From CAYYGL01 sp964471235 (GTDB lineage Bacteria > Calditrichota > Calditrichia > RBG-13-44-9 > J075), in the NCBI GenBank assembly GCA_964471235.1, contig CAYYGL010000057.1, positions 1 to 25,620 of the forward strand: a DNA stretch of 25,620 bases, written 5' to 3'. Within the stretch, counting starts at the first letter, position 1; each line of letters starts with the position of its first letter. Made by a program: the position numbers and the translations under genes. The notes beneath the pieces were generated by a model that saw nothing but the letters and a program-made list of their open reading frames with translations, was not told where the DNA came from and ran no database searches. This document shows positions 22,725 through 25,620 of this stretch, piece by piece.

Positions 22725-24003
22725 CTTCCACTTCCAGATTAAAGAGTTCTCGCACCACTTCTATTCGGGTTAAGCCATCCAGATGACCATTGTTGTAGCG
22801 GCGCAGTTGCGAAAGTGGAAAGTGCAAAAGTTTGTTCATCAATCCCCGGGTTGCCCGTTCGATCATCTCCATTTCCTGTGGGCTGACCTTATGCTGGTAT
22901 TTTTTTATTTCCGCCGTTCGGACATCTTCAAACCGTTTCCGCAACGAAACAATGGTAGGCGTCAGGTTCAGGGAATTTCGCCACTGATGATATTTCTCAA
23001 CCTCCTGCCCGATAATCTTTTTGGCAGCCGGTAATGCCTTGCGCCGTTTTGCCAGATTTTTATCCACAATCTGTTCCAGGGAATCCACATCGTTTAAAAA
23101 GATGTAGTCAAATCGTTTCATTGCGGGATCAAAATCACGCGGAACCGCCAGGTCTATGATGAACAGCGGCTTGGTAGATCGACAGGGCAGCACCTGACGC
23201 ATATCCGCTTCGGAAAGAATGTAATTCGGGGCATTGGTCGCACCGATAACCAGGTCAATCTCCGGCAGCAGTTCTTTGATCAGCGGAAAGGGATAGGCAA
23301 TTCCCCCTAACTCCCTGGATAATGCCTGGGCTTTCTCAAAAGTGCGATTGGCGATGAAGAGGTTCTCCACACCTTTGGCTTTCAGATGACGAGCCACCAG
23401 TTGGCCGGTATCCCCGCTGCCGATCAGCAAAACTTTCTGACGGCTTAAATCTTTAAATATTTTTTGCGATAACTCCACTGCCGCGTAAGCAACACTCACC
23501 GCACCTTCCCCAATAGCGGTTTCGCTTCGCACCCGTTTGGCAGCCTGGAATGCCATATCGAACAAACGATGAAAAAACACCCCCAGGGTGCCCAGTTCTG
23601 CAGCGTATTGAACGGCATCTTTCACCTGTCCCTGTATCTGCGGTTCGCCTAAGATCATGGAATCCAGACCGGCGGTTACCCGGAACAGGTGTTGGGTAAC
23701 CTCCCTTCCCTGATAATAATAAAAATATCCCAACTCCTCGAAGGATAATTCCGGCTTTATCCCGGTAATGATTTTTCCCAAAATGTCCCGAACCGGGGTG
23801 GATTTTTCCGCGCTCACATAAATTTCACTGCGGTTACAGGTAGAAAGGATACACACTTCCGAAAATGCCTGGTGCCGGTAAATTTGTTCAAAGAGTTCGC
23901 GTCGTTCCTCCTCGGAATAAGCAGCTTTTTCCCGCACTTCCAGAGAAGCAACTTTGTGATTGATGCCCAACAAGAAAATATCATATTCATTCATCTTGCT
24001 CAC
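22714..24003 (-). CDS. hemA: glutamyl-tRNA reductase HemA
   Basis: A 429-residue enzyme that reduces glutamyl-tRNA(Glu) to glutamate-1-semialdehyde, the committed step of the C5 haem pathway. The active-site C56 lies in ILSTCNRSEIY, an NADPH-binding glycine motif in VLLIGSGDTGQLVARHL, and the C-terminal dimerisation helices follow. The start is GTG 24003, overlapping the stop of the upstream membrane gene as GTGA, or ATG 23994 nine bases later; I cannot choose firmly. In many bacteria HemA is the regulated step. It is the second gene of the operon. Confidence 0.97.
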   Translation of the reverse strand: MSKMNEYDIFLLGINHKVASLEVREKAAYSEEERRELFEQIYRHQAFSEVCILSTCNRSEIYVSAEKSTPVRDILGKIITGIKPELSFEELGYFYYYQGREVTQHLFRVTAGLDSMILGEPQIQGQVKDAVQYAAELGTLGVFFHRLFDMAFQAAKRVRSETAIGEGAVSVAYAAVELSQKIFKDLSRQKVLLIGSGDTGQLVARHLKAKGVENLFIANRTFEKAQALSRELGGIAYPFPLIKELLPEIDLVIGATNAPNYILSEADMRQVLPCRSTKPLFIIDLAVPRDFDPAMKRFDYIFLNDVDSLEQIVDKNLAKRRKALPAAKKIIGQEVEKYHQWRNSLNLTPTIVSLRKRFEDVRTAEIKKYQHKVSPQEMEMIERATRGLMNKLLHFPLSQLRRYNNGHLDGLTRIEVVRELFNLEVEDES

Positions 24004-24824
24004 CCGAATTGATGGAAACTTTTAACCACCCAATTGACCACAATCATAGACACGATAATGATCACAAACCCTCCCAACGACATATACGCCAGCCACTTGC
24101 CAGTCCAGCCAGCGATTTTTTTGCCAAAAATTACCAATCCGTAAATTACCCAGACCAGGTAAGTACCAATCACCTGGGGATCAAAATGGGCTGCGCCCGG
24201 AAAAGCGCTTTTCCGCCACAATATCCCCAGAACAATCGTAATGCTTAAAAAGAAGAAGCCGATGGTAGCCGCACGGATGTTCAACTCACTCAATTCCTCT
24301 AAAGAAGGCATCTTTCGGTAAATCACCCCAAACTGGGCGCTTTTCAATTCATAAAACAGCAACAGGTACATCAGTCCGTATAAAGCCGAGACGAACAGGG
24401 CGGCATATCCCAGGATGACCGTTGAGGTATGAAAAATCAGCATGGGGCTATGGAGCACCTTGGGGAGCGGCTGGGATGGGTTGTAGAATAAAGATGAAAA
24501 AAGTTGTAACGGGAAAACCACACTCAGGATGAAAAGACCGGTGGTTTTTAGCTTAAGGCGGTATTCGATGTAGAGGTAAATGAGTGCAATTGCCAGCGCC
24601 AGCACCGATGCAAATTCAAAAAAATTGGTGATGGGATAGCGGTGCATGGATACCCCGCTGAGCACAATCCTCCCCAGGTGCACCAGCACCGTAAATTCCA
24701 AAACACCGCTTTTATATTTGCGGGCGAAACGGCTGGAATAAAAAAATGCCTGGCTGTACAAAAAAATGGTGACTAAATAAAGGATCGGCAGTAAAATGTT
24801 GAGGGAATGGATGAAGGCGTTCAT
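24000..24824 (-). CDS. CcsA/HemX-family cytochrome c assembly membrane protein
   Basis: A 274-residue integral membrane protein with about eight predicted helices, the first near residues 8-30. Conserved histidines of the family are visible: H49 and H132 (in the FHTSTVILGYAALF segment). The region around residues 200-230 (LW...AHFDP...TYLVWVIYG) resembles a degenerate WWD haem-handling motif. Bacillus HemX, encoded just after hemA, lowers HemA levels; CcsA proteins export or hold haem for cytochrome c assembly. Which role applies cannot be read here, but location directly before hemA, overlapping it by four bases, favours a HemX-like link to haem synthesis. It is the first gene of the operon; its ATG is at 24824, with CCGGAG upstream. 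Confidence 0.85.
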   Translation of the reverse strand: MNAFIHSLNILLPILYLVTIFLYSQAFFYSSRFARKYKSGVLEFTVLVHLGRIVLSGVSMHRYPITNFFEFASVLALAIALIYLYIEYRLKLKTTGLFILSVVFPLQLFSSLFYNPSQPLPKVLHSPMLIFHTSTVILGYAALFVSALYGLMYLLLFYELKSAQFGVIYRKMPSLEELSELNIRAATIGFFFLSITIVLGILWRKSAFPGAAHFDPQVIGTYLVWVIYGLVIFGKKIAGWTGKWLAYMSLGGFVIIIVSMIVVNWVVKSFHQFG

Positions 24825-24873
24825 GGTAATGGCTCCGGATAATTGTCTTTCCAGATTTATTAGGGGTGGAAAA

Positions 24874-24888
24874 TGACAATTATTGTGC
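24874..24888. promoter_or_regulatory. candidate operator upstream of the hem operon
   Basis: The minus strand reads GCACAATAATTGTCA: an 11-base palindrome ACAAT-A-ATTGT about 55 bases before the first gene of the operon. It matches the B. subtilis PerR box at 9 of 14 defined positions. This is suggestive only, and it does not resemble the inverted repeat in the perR promoter of this window. The rest of 24825-25125 shows no gene I would call. Confidence 0.2.
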
Positions 24889-25125
24889 CATTGAGTGGAG
24901 ACCGTCAGCCGGGCTGTTTTGAGTAGCCAGTAAACGGAAATAAGATATTTAAAAACAGGTGATTAAGAATCTAAATATTTGCTGAGCCATTTTGAATGGA
25001 AAGCGGCGGTAGTTTCAAAATGAAACGAGTCTGTTTTCAGAATGGAATGGGAGAGCATCATGTGTTCATGAGATTGCTTCGGGGTTGGTTTACCCATATA
25101 CAGCAATAAGGGCTTTTGTTTTTTT

Positions 25126-25222
25126 ACCGCAATGCTCGCAACGGATAAGCAACGGCCGCAATGTGAAAGAGATAAACATCTGTTCGTTGCGAACGTTGCG
25201 GTATAACAACCTGAGTCGTTAC
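25126..25222. mobile_element. one-ended relative of the 7243-7417 MITE, inverted
   Basis: The last 29 bases, ending CAACCTGAGTCGTTAC at 25222, match the complement of the left end of the 7243 element at 27 of 29 positions. Similarity continues inward through GAGATAAA..TCTGTTCGTTGCG and CCGCAA motifs, with a 9-base internal duplication. No GTAAC end and no 8-bp duplication of the flank (AATTGAAA) is seen to the left, so the other end is deleted or highly diverged. Confidence 0.7.
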
Positions 25223-25224
25223 AA

Positions 25225-25530
25225 TTGAAATTAAAGCCGGAAATAGAAAAGCAGTTAGGAGAGACAGTCAAAAAGGAATTTAATGGGAGTTATGAAAAAT
25301 TTGTAGAAACGGCTCTTAAGCGGCATAAAAATGTGCTTTCGAAGCGAATCAATATTTCTGAAGACCTGGGAATCGAAGATTTGGCAGAAAATCATGACCA
25401 CTATTTATATGACGGAAAAAGTTGGAAATGCTTTATTCTGTCGGTGACTACAGTGGCGGTATTGAACTTCTTACATTGGAAGAATGTGGTTCATCGGGGC
25501 AAATCCACCTTGTTTCAAAAATACATTTAG
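25225..25530 (+). CDS. possible antitoxin-like small protein, probably truncated and frameshifted
   Basis: The frame starts only with TTG at 25225, two bases after the MITE-like end, with no ribosome-binding site. The first ~63 residues (LKPEIEKQLGETVKKEFNG..., KFVETALKRH, EDLGIEDLAENHDHYLYDG) look like a helical DNA-binding antitoxin of the kind paired with small toxins. The remaining 38 residues, after YDG, look unrelated and may result from a lost stop or frameshift. Another frame from ATG 25428 gives a 39-residue peptide (MLYSVGDYSGGIELLTLEE...) ending at 25547, which I cannot identify. The 5' end of the gene may have been removed by the element. Family assignment is tentative. Confidence 0.35.
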   Translation: MKLKPEIEKQLGETVKKEFNGSYEKFVETALKRHKNVLSKRINISEDLGIEDLAENHDHYLYDGKSWKCFILSVTTVAVLNFLHWKNVVHRGKSTLFQKYI

Positions 25531-25598
25531 GCACCTATTTTGATTGAGTAAATATCAAATAGCTGGGGGCGCATGACAAATTGCATGTTAGAAGATTC

Positions 25599-25620
25599 CT
25601 CCAACGGAGCCACTTCGTGG
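25599..25620. repeat. partial palindromic repeat at the window edge
   Basis: CTCCAACGGAG followed by CCACTTCGTGG. Its complement contains GGCTCCGTTGGAG, which matches the core of palindromic element copy 1 (ACTCCGTTGGAG). It is cut by the window end, so family membership is not certain. Confidence 0.35.

Noticed and set aside
24963..25271. 102-codon minus-strand frame with a cysteine-rich N-terminal part
   Set aside because: Its N-terminal half is the translated MITE-like element; the rest has no recognisable domain or ribosome-binding site. It could hide a relic but I cannot support it.
1..25620. tRNA or rRNA genes
   Set aside because: I saw no cloverleaf-like segment with a T-loop GTTCRANNC core in a plausible context and no rRNA sequence; a covariance-model scan was not possible.

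Overview
The window carries a nearly complete haem-biosynthesis cluster (11.6-24.8 kb, all on the minus strand). Next to it is an oxidative-stress pair, perR-katG, and to the left a set of envelope genes. The organism is probably a Gram-negative bacterium of the Bacteroidota/Calditrichota (FCB) side of the tree. This is an inference from the outer-membrane DUF5916 protein, the lipoprotein M19 dipeptidase, the MsbA-like exporter with a long TM1-TM2 loop, and the intergenic heptamer tracts. No rRNA or marker gene is present to settle it.

Left part (1-6.4 kb): a truncated MsbA-like ABC exporter (minus), a small GYD-domain protein, a large DUF5916 outer-membrane protein (minus), and a divergent lipoprotein dipeptidase of family M19 (plus).

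Middle (6.6-10.1 kb): perR has a near-consensus sigma70 promoter whose spacer holds a perfect inverted repeat. A repeat-filled 618-bp gap follows, then katG with a strong rho-independent terminator. All five PerR metal ligands and all four structural cysteines are present.

Repeat island (10.1-11.6 kb): an AT-rich HEPN/MNT toxin-antitoxin-type module, with the HEPN gene frameshifted, lies between two direct copies of a ~150-bp palindromic element and two fragments copied from hemH.

Haem cluster: in transcription order ccsA/hemX-like, hemA, hemC, hemD, hemE form a compact operon with overlapping or near-abutting genes. Then come hemN, hemG, hemB, hemL, a four-helix-bundle protein, and hemH. 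Together these encode every step from glutamyl-tRNA to protohaem by the protoporphyrin route. KatG needs haem, and in Bacillus subtilis PerR controls both a catalase gene and a hemAXCDBL operon, so the neighbourhood makes regulatory sense.

The most informative mobile DNA is between hemN and hemG. A RAYT (Y1/HUH) transposase gene there is flanked by the two halves of the palindromic element found at 10.15 and 11.42 kb, so those copies look like internal-deletion derivatives. The RAYT gene is itself broken by a 162-bp element with GTAAC/GTTAC ends and an 8-bp target duplication. Removing that element and one duplication restores a 178-codon reading frame. A second element of the same terminal type (175 bp, 8-bp duplication AAAATTTT) lies between perR and katG, and a one-ended relative is at 25.2 kb.
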